A DNA stretch of 6,575 nt from Candidatus Gastranaerophilales bacterium (GCA_947625445.1 CANQOM010000092.1:1-6575), one strand, 5' to 3'. Positions 1 to 5,747 are shown, counted from the stretch's first letter. Made by a program: numbers and translations. The notes: a model not told the origin generated them from the sequence alone.

Positions 1-1056
1 GCACAAGTAGAATTAAAAAATATAACCAAAATATACGATACAAAAAAAGTAATAAATGATGTATCTTTGACAGTTCAAGATAAAGAATTTCTTGTATTAG
101 TAGGTTCATCAGGATGCGGAAAATCTACTCTGCTAAGAATGATAGCCGGTCTTGAAGATATAACAACAGGTGAAATATATATAGATAACAAATGCGTCAA
201 CAATGTACATCCTAAAGACAGAGATATAGCATTCGTTTTTCAAAATTATGCTCTATACCCTCATATGAGTGTATATGATAATATTGCATTTCCTTTAAAA
301 ATGAGAAAAATGAGCAAAAAAGAAATTGATATAAAAGTAAAAGAAGCAGCACAAATATTGAATTTAGAAGAACTTTTAAACAGAAAACCCAGACAATTAT
401 CCGGAGGACAAAGACAAAGAGTAGCTTTAGGAAGGGCAATAGTCAGGAATCCGAAAGTATTTTTAATGGATGAACCTTTATCCAATCTTGATGCTAAATT
501 AAGAGTACAAATGCGCTCTGAAATAAAAAAATTGCACGAAAAACTTCAAACTACATTTATTTATGTTACTCATGACCAAACAGAAGCAATGACTATGGGA
601 GACAGGATTGCAATTATAGACCAAGGTATTATTCAACAAACAGGGACTCCTCAAGAAGTATACAATAATCCTAAAAATAAATTTGTCGGAGGTTTTTTAG
701 GTTCTCCTGCAATGAATTTTATAGACTGCGAAATAATTAATGATACTGTCAGCATAAACGGAACTGCTTTTAATTTAAATGAAGAACAAAAAAATAAACT
801 TAAAGGTCATAATAATGTAATTGTAGGTATAAGGCCGGAAAAATTTAATAATTCCAATTCAAACTTTGAATTTAATGCACCTATAGAAATAACTGAAATG
901 TTAGGAAGTAACAAACTTATATACTTTAGTGCAAATTCCGTAAGCTGCGCTTGTAATTTACCTTCCGATTTATATACAGAAAAAAATATAAATTTGAAAT
1001 TAAATACAAACGATTTAATGTTTTTTGATAAAACTACTAATCTACGGCTGCTTTAA
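1..1056 (+). CDS. ugpC: Carbohydrate-type ABC importer ATP-binding protein (MalK/UgpC/MsmX family), 5' partial
   Basis: ATP-hydrolysing subunit of an ABC importer of the CUT1 sugar/glycerol-phosphate type, acting on the cytoplasmic face of the membrane. The frame is open from base 1 (AQVELKNITKIYD), so probably only the initiator Met is missing. Visible motifs: Walker A GSSGCGKST at 103-129, Q-loop Gln at 241 within VFQNYALYPH, signature LSGGQ at 397-411, Walker B VFLMDEP at 457-477 and the H-loop His at 571 in VTHDQTEAM. The C-terminal third has the GIRPEKF motif of the MalK-type TOBE/regulatory domain. The 351 visible residues fit the usual 350-370. The symbol is a family label only: substrate cannot be read from the ATPase, and no permease or binding protein is in view. 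Such ATPases can serve several transporters (MsmX of Bacillus). The 3' end overlaps the convergent glycosyltransferase gene by 20 bp with no terminator between them. Confidence 0.93.
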   Translation, partial: AQVELKNITKIYDTKKVINDVSLTVQDKEFLVLVGSSGCGKSTLLRMIAGLEDITTGEIYIDNKCVNNVHPKDRDIAFVFQNYALYPHMSVYDNIAFPLKMRKMSKKEIDIKVKEAAQILNLEELLNRKPRQLSGGQRQRVALGRAIVRNPKVFLMDEPLSNLDAKLRVQMRSEIKKLHEKLQTTFIYVTHDQTEAMTMGDRIAIIDQGIIQQTGTPQEVYNNPKNKFVGGFLGSPAMNFIDCEIINDTVSINGTAFNLNEEQKNKLKGHNNVIVGIRPEKFNNSNSNFEFNAPIEITEMLGSNKLIYFSANSVSCACNLPSDLYTEKNINLKLNTNDLMFFDKTTNLRLL

Positions 1057-1909
1057 TAACACTAACATCTTTGTGTACATATAGGCTTTTATATATAGCT
1101 TTATCAATTTTGGCACAAATCGGTCTTAATAATTTTTCTAATCTCGTAAAATTTTTATAAAAAGTAAATATTTTATAAAAAATATTATAATTATATTTCC
1201 TTTTAGAAAGTTTAAGAAGCGCATTATATATTGCCTGATCTTTAGGTCTTGTACATGACATACTTATATTATGAAGCCTAAAGTTAGTAAGCGGTTTATC
1301 TAAAAATACTATATTGTAATTTTGAATAATATAATTCCATAAATACCAATCAAAACACTTAGGAACTTCAAACTCAAAAGGAATTTTTTCTAAAACTTCT
1401 TTTTTTGCCATTACACAAGAAAAAGTAGGAATTATATTTAAAGTAAATAATTCATAATAATCAAAATAAGGTTTATTAATAAGATTAGTTGCTTTAGTAA
1501 TATATTTATGACATTTCTGAACTCTTTTTGAATCACCAACAGGTCTAATTAAATTAAAAATGACAGCAGCATCAGGATATTTTTGAACAACTTTAAGTTT
1601 TTGTTCAATATAATCAGGAGAAATTGTGTCATCACTTTCAACAAAAATAATATAGTCCCCCTGAGCAATATTGAGAGCCTGTTTCATTGTATAAATTATT
1701 CCTTTATTTTCATTATTTTGATGTGTCAAAACTTTTATTCTGTTATCTTTTAAAGCATAACTGTTTATAATTTCAAGAGAATTATCTGTTGAACCGTCAT
1801 CAAAAATAATGTATTCAAAATCAGAATATGTCTGTTTTAGAACACTTTCAATAGTTTCCGGGATAAAATCCGCATAATTATAACTTGTTGTAATAATTGA
1901 GATTTTCAC
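1037..1909 (-). CDS. Family 2 glycosyltransferase (GT-A fold)
   Basis: Predicted inverting glycosyltransferase of 290 aa, likely adding a sugar during assembly of a surface polysaccharide or glycolipid at the inner membrane. The N-terminus MKISIITTSYNYADFIPETI is the classic GT2 nucleotide-sugar fold opening. DDGSTD at residues 37-42 binds the nucleotide, ESDD at 91-94 occupies the metal-binding DXD position, FDW at 186-188 is the usual acceptor-side acidic/Trp element, and FRLHNISMS at 210-218 matches the common C-terminal RxH..S motif of WcaA-like enzymes. The start is GTG at 1909, only 2 nt after the stop of the upstream glycosyltransferase; its SD (AAGGA, about 10 nt upstream) lies inside that upstream gene, which suggests translational coupling. 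It is last in the ybaB-recR operon and its 3' end overlaps the ABC ATPase gene tail-to-tail. Donor and acceptor sugars cannot be told from sequence. Confidence 0.9.
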   Translation of the reverse strand: MKISIITTSYNYADFIPETIESVLKQTYSDFEYIIFDDGSTDNSLEIINSYALKDNRIKVLTHQNNENKGIIYTMKQALNIAQGDYIIFVESDDTISPDYIEQKLKVVQKYPDAAVIFNLIRPVGDSKRVQKCHKYITKATNLINKPYFDYYELFTLNIIPTFSCVMAKKEVLEKIPFEFEVPKCFDWYLWNYIIQNYNIVFLDKPLTNFRLHNISMSCTRPKDQAIYNALLKLSKRKYNYNIFYKIFTFYKNFTRLEKLLRPICAKIDKAIYKSLYVHKDVSVIKAAVD

Positions 1910-1911
1910 TT

Positions 1912-2790
1912 TTATATATTCCTTATTCTTTTAAATGTTTTACAAATTATAATGGGATGAAATAAAATTCTAATAAGATTCGGAATACAACAAATAATCT
2001 TATATAAAGTAAGATATCTTTTTCCATAACACTTTTTGAAAAATATAATTTCACTTTCCATTTTATAAGTACGTGAAACTACTCTGCCAGAAGATGATTT
2101 ACCTTCAAGATGATATATTTTAGCTTCAGGATTAATAAAAATCTTATATCCTGCTTTATTTATTCTAAATTGTAATTCAGACTCTTCATAATATAAAAAG
2201 AAATCCTCATCAAATAACCCAACTTCATCTAAAACACTTTTTCTTAAAAATAAATCAGCTCCAATAATTATTTCAACCTGCTTATTTTCATTTTCTTGAT
2301 TTTCACCTTTGTCTGAATTTCTAAGTTTTTCAGAAGGAAATAAATTATTTAAATGAAATGTTTTTACAAATTTAGATTTTAAAGTTTGAAAATAACCATA
2401 TGAATGAACATTATTTCCGTCAATATCATAGAGATTTCCGCCTGTTGCAGCAATCTTAGGATTTTGTTCCATATAATCAAATAAAATCTTTATGGCATTA
2501 TTAATCAAAATTGTATCAGTGTTCAATAAAAATATATATTTAGCGTCTGATTTTTTTATAGCAATATTATTGGCAGCTCCAAATCCAATATTATCTTTAT
2601 TTTCAATTAGATTAACCTGAGGAAAATTTCCAGCTATCATTTCACAAGTGCCGTCTGTAGAGTTATTATCCACAACCCATACATTAAAATTAACACCTTG
2701 AGTTTTTTCAAAAATTGATTTAAGACAATTTTCCGTTAATTCTTTAGTGTTATATGAAACTAATATTACTGAAACATCAACACTATACAT
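1912..2790 (-). CDS. Family 2 glycosyltransferase, rhamnosyltransferase-like (WbbL/COG1216 type)
   Basis: Predicted GT2 enzyme of 292 aa of the group containing dTDP-rhamnosyl and related transferases of O-antigen or cell-wall polysaccharide. Visible elements: VSVILVSYNT at the N-terminus, DNNSTD at residues 41-46 (nucleotide binding), NIGFGAANN at 67-75, NTD at 90-92 in the metal-binding position, and GADLFLRKSVLDEVGLFDE followed by YYEESELQFR (about 177-209), the hallmark active-site block of this group. A hydrophilic Glu/Asn/Lys-rich insert sits around 159-171. The C-terminus (about 255-285) is rich in Ile, Leu and Cys and may associate with the membrane. It starts 19 nt after the 58-aa gene, at the only start codon before an upstream in-frame stop; no clear SD precedes it, so it probably relies on coupling. 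It differs from the adjacent GT2, so this is a pair of paralogous folds rather than a recent duplication. Confidence 0.9.
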   Translation of the reverse strand: MYSVDVSVILVSYNTKELTENCLKSIFEKTQGVNFNVWVVDNNSTDGTCEMIAGNFPQVNLIENKDNIGFGAANNIAIKKSDAKYIFLLNTDTILINNAIKILFDYMEQNPKIAATGGNLYDIDGNNVHSYGYFQTLKSKFVKTFHLNNLFPSEKLRNSDKGENQENENKQVEIIIGADLFLRKSVLDEVGLFDEDFFLYYEESELQFRINKAGYKIFINPEAKIYHLEGKSSSGRVVSRTYKMESEIIFFKKCYGKRYLTLYKIICCIPNLIRILFHPIIICKTFKRIRNI

Positions 2791-2809
2791 ATAATTTTTT
2801 ACCCGTGAA

Positions 2810-2986
2810 TTATTCCTTAATTACAATAAGATTATTAGCAATTTTCATTTTACAAGTTGGTAAAACAACGTCTTGTAATCCATTTGCAATACTTATAACA
2901 CTCCTTGCCTGTAATATAACATCTTCACCTTTATAATTAAAAGTGTAATCAGTATCTCTATCAGAGCGAATCGTTATTTGAGTCAT
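2810..2986 (-). CDS. Small protein of unknown function, 58 aa, in the recR operon
   Basis: I do not recognise this protein. The frame starts MTQITIRSDRDTDYTFNYKG and ends NNLIVIKE, 58 codons plus TAA. Support for it being real is positional. Its ATG follows a strong SD (AAGGAG, 2991-2996) with good spacing, that SD directly abuts the recR stop, and the frame fills the recR-glycosyltransferase gap, leaving only 19 nt before the next start. The composition looks like a soluble, beta-rich small domain: alternating hydrophobic residues near both ends, one Cys at residue 45, no signal peptide or membrane segment. Because it is co-transcribed with ybaB and recR, a nucleic-acid-related role is possible, but that is only guilt by association. 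An open frame on the opposite strand here is a shadow. Function unknown. Confidence 0.72.
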   Translation of the reverse strand: MTQITIRSDRDTDYTFNYKGEDVILQARSVISIANGLQDVVLPTCKMKIANNLIVIKE

Positions 2987-2996
2987 ATTATCTCCT

Positions 2997-3596
2997 TTAT
3001 TCTATAGTTCTTCTACCTTCAATAGCTTTAGCGAGAGTAATTTCATCAGCAAATTCAATATCAGAACCAATTGGTAATCCGAATGCAATTCTTGAAATTT
3101 TAATATTAAAAGGTTTTAAGAGTTTTGATATATACAAACTTGTTGCTTCGCCTTCAACAGAAGGACCTAAAGCAAGAATTACTTCATTAATATTTTCATC
3201 TGTAACACGATTCAAAAGTTCCTTAATTCTAATATCTTCGACACCTATTCCGTCTAAAGGAGATAAAGTTCCTTGAAGTACGTGATACAATCCTTTATAT
3301 TCTCTCGTTTTTTCTATGGCAATAAGGTCTTTAGTTTCTGCAACAACACATATAATTGATTTATCTCTTCTGTCATCTTCACAGATTTCACAAGGGTCTG
3401 ATACAGACATATTAAAGCATTTACTGCAATAATGGATATTTTGTTTTGCACAGACCATAATTTGTGAAAATCGTTCAACATCTGAAAGAGGCATCTTCAA
3501 TAAATGTAATGCCATTCTTTGCGCAGATTTAGGACCTATTCCCGGAAATTTTTGGAAAAATTCTATTAATTGTGCTAAAGGTTTAGTATATTCCAT
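2997..3596 (-). CDS. recR: Recombination mediator protein RecR
   Basis: RecR acts with RecO (and RecF) to load RecA on SSB-coated single-stranded DNA in gap repair. The 199-aa length matches the usual 198-201. Domains in order: N-terminal helix-hairpin-helix FPGIGPKSAQRMALHLL (residues 17-33), a four-Cys zinc finger with C57, C60, C69 and C72, a Toprim domain from about residue 81 (ICVVAETKDLIAIEKT, E87 in the acidic position), the HVLQGTLSPLDGIG segment (105-118), and the conserved C-terminal part with VEGEAT and GLPIGSDIEFADEITLAKA. All key residues are present. Its ATG overlaps the ybaB stop by one base (TAATG), so translation is probably coupled. The ybaB-recR pair is one of the most conserved bacterial gene neighbourhoods; dnaX, often upstream of it, is absent here, and a promoter sits directly before ybaB instead. 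Confidence 0.98.
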   Translation of the reverse strand: MEYTKPLAQLIEFFQKFPGIGPKSAQRMALHLLKMPLSDVERFSQIMVCAKQNIHYCSKCFNMSVSDPCEICEDDRRDKSIICVVAETKDLIAIEKTREYKGLYHVLQGTLSPLDGIGVEDIRIKELLNRVTDENINEVILALGPSVEGEATSLYISKLLKPFNIKISRIAFGLPIGSDIEFADEITLAKAIEGRRTIE

Positions 3597-3931
3597 TAGA
3601 ACAATCCGGGAATATTTATGCCTGCGGGTACTATTCCTTTCATTTTATCCTGCATTTTTTTGTTGGCATCTTCTGTTGCTTGCTTCATTGCTGAAGTAAT
3701 TAAATCTTCAAGCAATTCTACATTTTCATTGTCAACTGATTCAGGATTTTCAGGATTTAAAGCCTTTTTTGAAAGTTTAATTGATTTAAATTTTCCATGT
3801 CCGTCGCATACAACAGTAACGGCTTCATCACCTGCTTGAGCGCTGATTTCAGTTTCTGCCAATGCTTTTTGAGCATCTTGCAATCTTTTTTGCACTTGTT
3901 GTGCTTGTTTCATCATATTAGCTAAATTCAT
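3596..3931 (-). CDS. ybaB: YbaB/EbfC family nucleoid-associated protein
   Basis: Small dimeric DNA-binding protein of the YbaB/EbfC family, 111 aa with the start chosen here (family about 105-115). The N-terminus MNLANMMKQAQQVQKRLQDAQ forms the typical Met/Gln-rich helix, followed by the beta-sheet core (VTVVCDGHGKFKSIKLSKKAL) and a C-terminal helix ending in KMKGIVPAGINIPGLF. The frame stays open upstream to a TTG at 3994, but the ATG at 3931 is preferred for three reasons. It aligns with family N-termini, it has an SD (GGAG, 3942-3945, 10 nt before ATG), and the upstream TTG is itself part of the -35 box of the promoter. It is the first gene of the operon with recR, with which it overlaps by 1 nt. 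The exact cellular role of YbaB is unsettled; nucleoid organisation or support of recombination is usual. Confidence 0.96.
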   Translation of the reverse strand: MNLANMMKQAQQVQKRLQDAQKALAETEISAQAGDEAVTVVCDGHGKFKSIKLSKKALNPENPESVDNENVELLEDLITSAMKQATEDANKKMQDKMKGIVPAGINIPGLF

Positions 3932-3965
3932 AGCTTTTTTACTCCATATCGCTAACCGTGCGAAT

Positions 3966-3994
3966 ATTATATGACAAGCACTATTATATATCAA
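3966..3994 (-). promoter_or_regulatory. Sigma-70-type promoter for the ybaB-recR-GT operon
   Basis: On the minus strand a TTGATA box (3994-3989) is followed by a 17-nt spacer and a perfect TATAAT box (3971-3966). One mismatch to consensus in the -35, optimal spacing, and a position about 35 nt before the ybaB ATG make this the best promoter in the window. Transcription would start near 3958-3960, giving a short leader of about 28 nt that includes the GGAG SD. No further strong promoter is seen before the downstream genes, so all five are probably one transcript. Confidence 0.8.
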
Positions 3995-4003
3995 GTTTTT
4001 ATT

Positions 4004-4259
4004 ATTTTAAATTGTCCCAGTAAATTTTTACGGTTACGCCAAAAATATTTTCAAAGCGAACAGTGAGCTATTGTAAAACTTATAATCCTGTAGGTGTAAA
4101 GAGTAAGATGTGAACAACTTTACAGTTGTGATAAGTGAAATTGCAAACGGACGAAGTCTGGCATCGAAAGCGAGTACAAGGCGCAGCCGAAGGAATAGCA
4201 AGACCAAGCGCAAAACAATTTTAAAATAGAAAGCACAAGGTTGCTCACACTATATTGAG
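4004..4259. other. Gene-free intergenic block with a GC spike and inverted repeats; candidate genomic repeat or decayed element
   Basis: No convincing gene is seen in this 256-bp stretch between the ybaB promoter and the 54-aa gene. Its middle is compositionally unlike everything else in the window: 38 of 70 bases at 4141-4210 are G or C. Small inverted repeats include ACAACT/AGTTGT around TTAC (4114-4129), overlapping TGTAAAG (4095-4101) with CTTTACA (4118-4124), and GTGAGC (4063-4068) with GCTCAC (4243-4248). Near its ends, ATTTTAAATTGT (4004-4015) is the reverse complement of ACAATTTTAAAAT (4215-4227) apart from one extra base, which could be weak terminal inverted repeats. Short open frames exist on both strands (for example about 39 codons from a GTG at 4110) but have no SD and no recognisable product. 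It could be a MITE-like or dispersed repeat, a structured RNA, or remnant coding sequence. Confidence 0.5.
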
Positions 4260-4424
4260 TTATTTATCCATTAATTCAGATAAACGCATTTCTTTTTTTC
4301 TTTTTCTTCTGACTGAAGTTTTTGGGGCTTCTTGAGAACAATCAAAACTGCATAAACCTATAGGCATACTTTCTTTTGTTTCAAGCATTAAAATTTCTTT
4401 TACAAAATTTACTATTTCATTCAT
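4260..4424 (-). CDS. Small basic protein of unknown function, 54 aa
   Basis: Not recognised as a named family. The frame extends to a GTG at 4448, but the ATG at 4424 is preferred because it follows a good SD (GGCAGGA, 5-nt spacing). From there the product has 54 residues in three parts: an amphipathic N-terminal helix (MNEIVNFVKEILMLE), a short middle with MPIGLCSFDCS holding Cys25 and Cys29, and a very basic tail (SVRRKRKKEMR, residues 37-47) ending in LSELMDK. There is no signal peptide or convincing membrane segment. The basic tail would suit RNA, ribosome or membrane-phosphate contact, which is inference only. It stands alone: about 150 bp of AT-rich spacer lies upstream, and the repeat-like block lies downstream with no obvious Rho-independent terminator. 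A clear SD with fitting length makes it a likely real gene. Confidence 0.6.
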   Translation of the reverse strand: MNEIVNFVKEILMLETKESMPIGLCSFDCSQEAPKTSVRRKRKKEMRLSELMDK

Positions 4425-4490
4425 AATATTCCTGCCTCTCACTTTCACATCAATAACATATTTTTGTGAAAATGTTTTTTCTCATTCATT

Positions 4491-4523
4491 TTATATAACT
4501 ACTTTAAACTTGATTAAGTTCAT
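4491..4523 (-). other. Micro-ORF (10 codons) with strong Shine-Dalgarno
   Basis: On the minus strand GGAGG (4534-4530) lies six bases before an ATG that opens the 10-residue frame MNLIKFKVVI, ended by TAA. A second 14-codon frame begins one base later (4489-4445, no SD of its own). Both lie in the leader region of the 54-aa gene. The SD is among the best in the window, so this may be a leader peptide, a remnant start of a lost gene, or chance. No attenuator hairpin is visible after it. Confidence 0.3.
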
Positions 4524-4578
4524 TTTTAACCTCCAATTAACCTAATCTTTAACTTCATCAGATTTTTTAATTAGTGCA

Positions 4579-4587
4579 TGTTATATT
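4579..4587 (+). promoter_or_regulatory. Possible extended -10 promoter for the HEAT-like gene
   Basis: The sequence TGTTATATT fits an extended -10 element (TGn followed by TATATT at 4582-4587). Transcription would begin about 7-8 bases later, at or next to the ATG at 4595, giving a leaderless or near-leaderless mRNA. No good -35 box is seen, and such hexamers are common in AT-rich DNA, so this is tentative. Confidence 0.3.
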
Positions 4588-4594
4588 TATTTGT

Positions 4595-5320
4595 ATGGAA
4601 AACTATTATGAAATTAATTATGAAAAAAACATGCAGATGTTATCACAGGCAATAAAATACTGTGAAGAAAATTTAACGCATCAGGAAATTATTGATGTAT
4701 TAAATTCTGATAATGAATTAAAAAAACAACTATGTTTAATAGAATTAAAATACATTAATACACAAGAAGAAGCTGATATTTTAATACAAAACCTGACACA
4801 AAAACCCGGCCCTGTAAGAGAAACTGCATCTTACAAAGTTTTAGAACTCATATCAAATAATACTTTTTGTCATTTTTTTCAAAACGAAAATATCTTAAAT
4901 ACATTTATTAAAGCAATAGTAGATATTAATCCTTCTGTATCAAGAAATACAACAGAAATTATCAAATTTGTTGATAATACCGATTATCTATATAAAAAAA
5001 TAATTCAAGAAATAATAATTACACTTAATAATACAGAATTAGCTACCAGTAACCATTCATATGTACAAAACAAAAAAAACTTCAATCTTTATTGGAATCT
5101 TGAAGCCTTAATCAGTATATCCGATAAAACACAACCTGATGATAACCTAATAAAAATATTAAATAAAACATCATTATCAAATGACTATACAATAAGAGAA
5201 AAAAGTGCTAAAGCTGCCAAATCCTATTTAAAATATGACGAAAAATTAAAAGAAATACTGATAAGATTAAAAGATGACAACAATATTTATGTAAAAGGAT
5301 TATCCGATTATTTAATCTAA
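4595..5320 (+). CDS. HEAT-repeat-like alpha-helical protein, function unknown
   Basis: A 241-aa soluble, alpha-helical protein resembling HEAT/armadillo repeat scaffolds. Repeat-like helix starts are seen at PGPVRETASYKVLELI (residues 71-86), NPSVSRNTTEIIKFV (112-126), YTIREKSAKAAKSYL (198-212) and NNIYVKGLSDYLI near the C-terminus; the P.VR..A...L pattern with Asp/Asn before it is typical of HEAT units. There is no signal peptide, membrane helix or catalytic motif. HEAT proteins generally act as protein- or nucleic-acid-binding scaffolds; DNA glycosylases of the AlkD type and phycobilin lyase relatives share the fold, but no signature of either is apparent. An in-frame GTG at 4574 could add seven residues; neither start has an SD, and the ATG is preferred because a -10-like element lies between them. 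It is a single-gene unit, convergent with rqcP (30-nt gap, no terminator hairpin). Specific role unknown. Confidence 0.75.
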   Translation: MENYYEINYEKNMQMLSQAIKYCEENLTHQEIIDVLNSDNELKKQLCLIELKYINTQEEADILIQNLTQKPGPVRETASYKVLELISNNTFCHFFQNENILNTFIKAIVDINPSVSRNTTEIIKFVDNTDYLYKKIIQEIIITLNNTELATSNHSYVQNKKNFNLYWNLEALISISDKTQPDDNLIKILNKTSLSNDYTIREKSAKAAKSYLKYDEKLKEILIRLKDDNNIYVKGLSDYLI

Positions 5321-5350
5321 TATCTAAACTTTCTAAAAACCTTTAAAAAT

Positions 5351-5605
5351 TTACTCGGGTGAATTAATAATTTCGTATAAAGAAGAAGATTCCTGAACAC
5401 TTACATTATTTATCGGTACTTTAACAATTCTAACTTTAATTTCACAATCAGCTTGCAATAAAGTTATAATATCACCTTCTTTCAATTGTTTTGAAGGCTT
5501 TGCAATAACACCGTTTACATAAATTCTTCCCTGCTCAGATACTTTATTTGCAACAGTTCTTCTTTTAATTAACCTTGAAACTTTAAGAAATTTATCTAAT
5601 CTCAT
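5351..5605 (-). CDS. rqcP: S4-domain RNA-binding protein RqcP (YabO-like)
   Basis: An 84-aa protein that is almost entirely one S4 RNA-binding domain. The N-terminus MRLDKFLKVSRLIKRRTVAN and the following GRIYVNGVIAKPSKQLKEGDIITL match Bacillus RqcP/YabO (about 86 aa) closely; the Hsp15 relative is longer. RqcP works with RqcH and alanyl-tRNA on obstructed 50S subunits, binding the 23S rRNA/peptidyl-tRNA region to help C-terminal alanine tailing of stalled nascent chains. The frame stays open upstream to 5695, but those 30 codons are Asn/Ile/Lys-rich non-coding-like sequence, and the family start is the ATG at 5605. No SD precedes it; a TATTAT hexamer ends six bases before the ATG, so it may be leaderless. 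It is divergent from atpD. rqcH is not in the window, so the pathway assignment rests on sequence similarity. Confidence 0.87.
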   Translation of the reverse strand: MRLDKFLKVSRLIKRRTVANKVSEQGRIYVNGVIAKPSKQLKEGDIITLLQADCEIKVRIVKVPINNVSVQESSSLYEIINSPE

Positions 5606-5648
5606 AAGAATATAATACAATAAATAAGTATTAAATAAAATTATATTA

Positions 5649-5677
5649 TTGTTTAGTTTCAATTTTTTCTTTATAAT
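5649..5677 (+). promoter_or_regulatory. Candidate sigma-70 promoter for atpD
   Basis: TTGTTT (5649-5654) and a perfect TATAAT (5672-5677) are separated by exactly 17 bases, giving a leader of roughly 60-65 nt before the atpD ATG. The -35 matches only its TTG core. The intergenic region is very AT-rich and offers weaker alternatives (TATTAT at 5680, TATAAG at 5708), so the box choice is moderate in confidence. Its presence fits atpD heading its own transcript. Confidence 0.5.
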
Positions 5678-5747
5678 TGTATTATGTTTACTCAAAAATG
5701 AACACGATATAAGAACATCAAATAAAGAAATAGGAAATAGGTGAAAT

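Noticed and set aside
212..485. Two minus-strand open frames of about 75 codons inside the ABC ATPase gene.
   Set aside because: They lie antisense to the conserved Q-loop, signature and Walker B region of a clearly coding gene, have odd Leu/Phe- or Cys-rich compositions and no family resemblance.
2754..2936. Plus-strand open frame of 60 codons.
   Set aside because: It is antisense to the glycosyltransferase start and the SD-led 58-aa gene, and its product is low-complexity and hydrophobic with no SD.
3618..3839. Plus-strand open frame of 73 codons.
   Set aside because: It is the antisense shadow of ybaB, whose family match is strong.
3932..3994. N-terminal extension of YbaB by 21 codons from a TTG.
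   Set aside because: The TTG is part of the -35 box, the extension does not fit the family, and the ATG at 3931 has an SD.
4095..4129. Overlapping hairpins considered as a Rho-independent terminator.
   Set aside because: Stems are only 6-7 bp and AT-rich, and neither strand has a T-run after the stem.
4141..4215. GC spike considered as a tRNA, RNase P RNA, SRP RNA or 6S RNA.
   Set aside because: No cloverleaf, T-loop or conserved core motif of those RNAs could be found by eye.
5606..5695. 30-codon N-terminal extension of the S4 protein.
   Set aside because: It is Asn/Ile/Lys-rich like untranslated AT-rich DNA, and the family begins at MRLDKFLKVSR.
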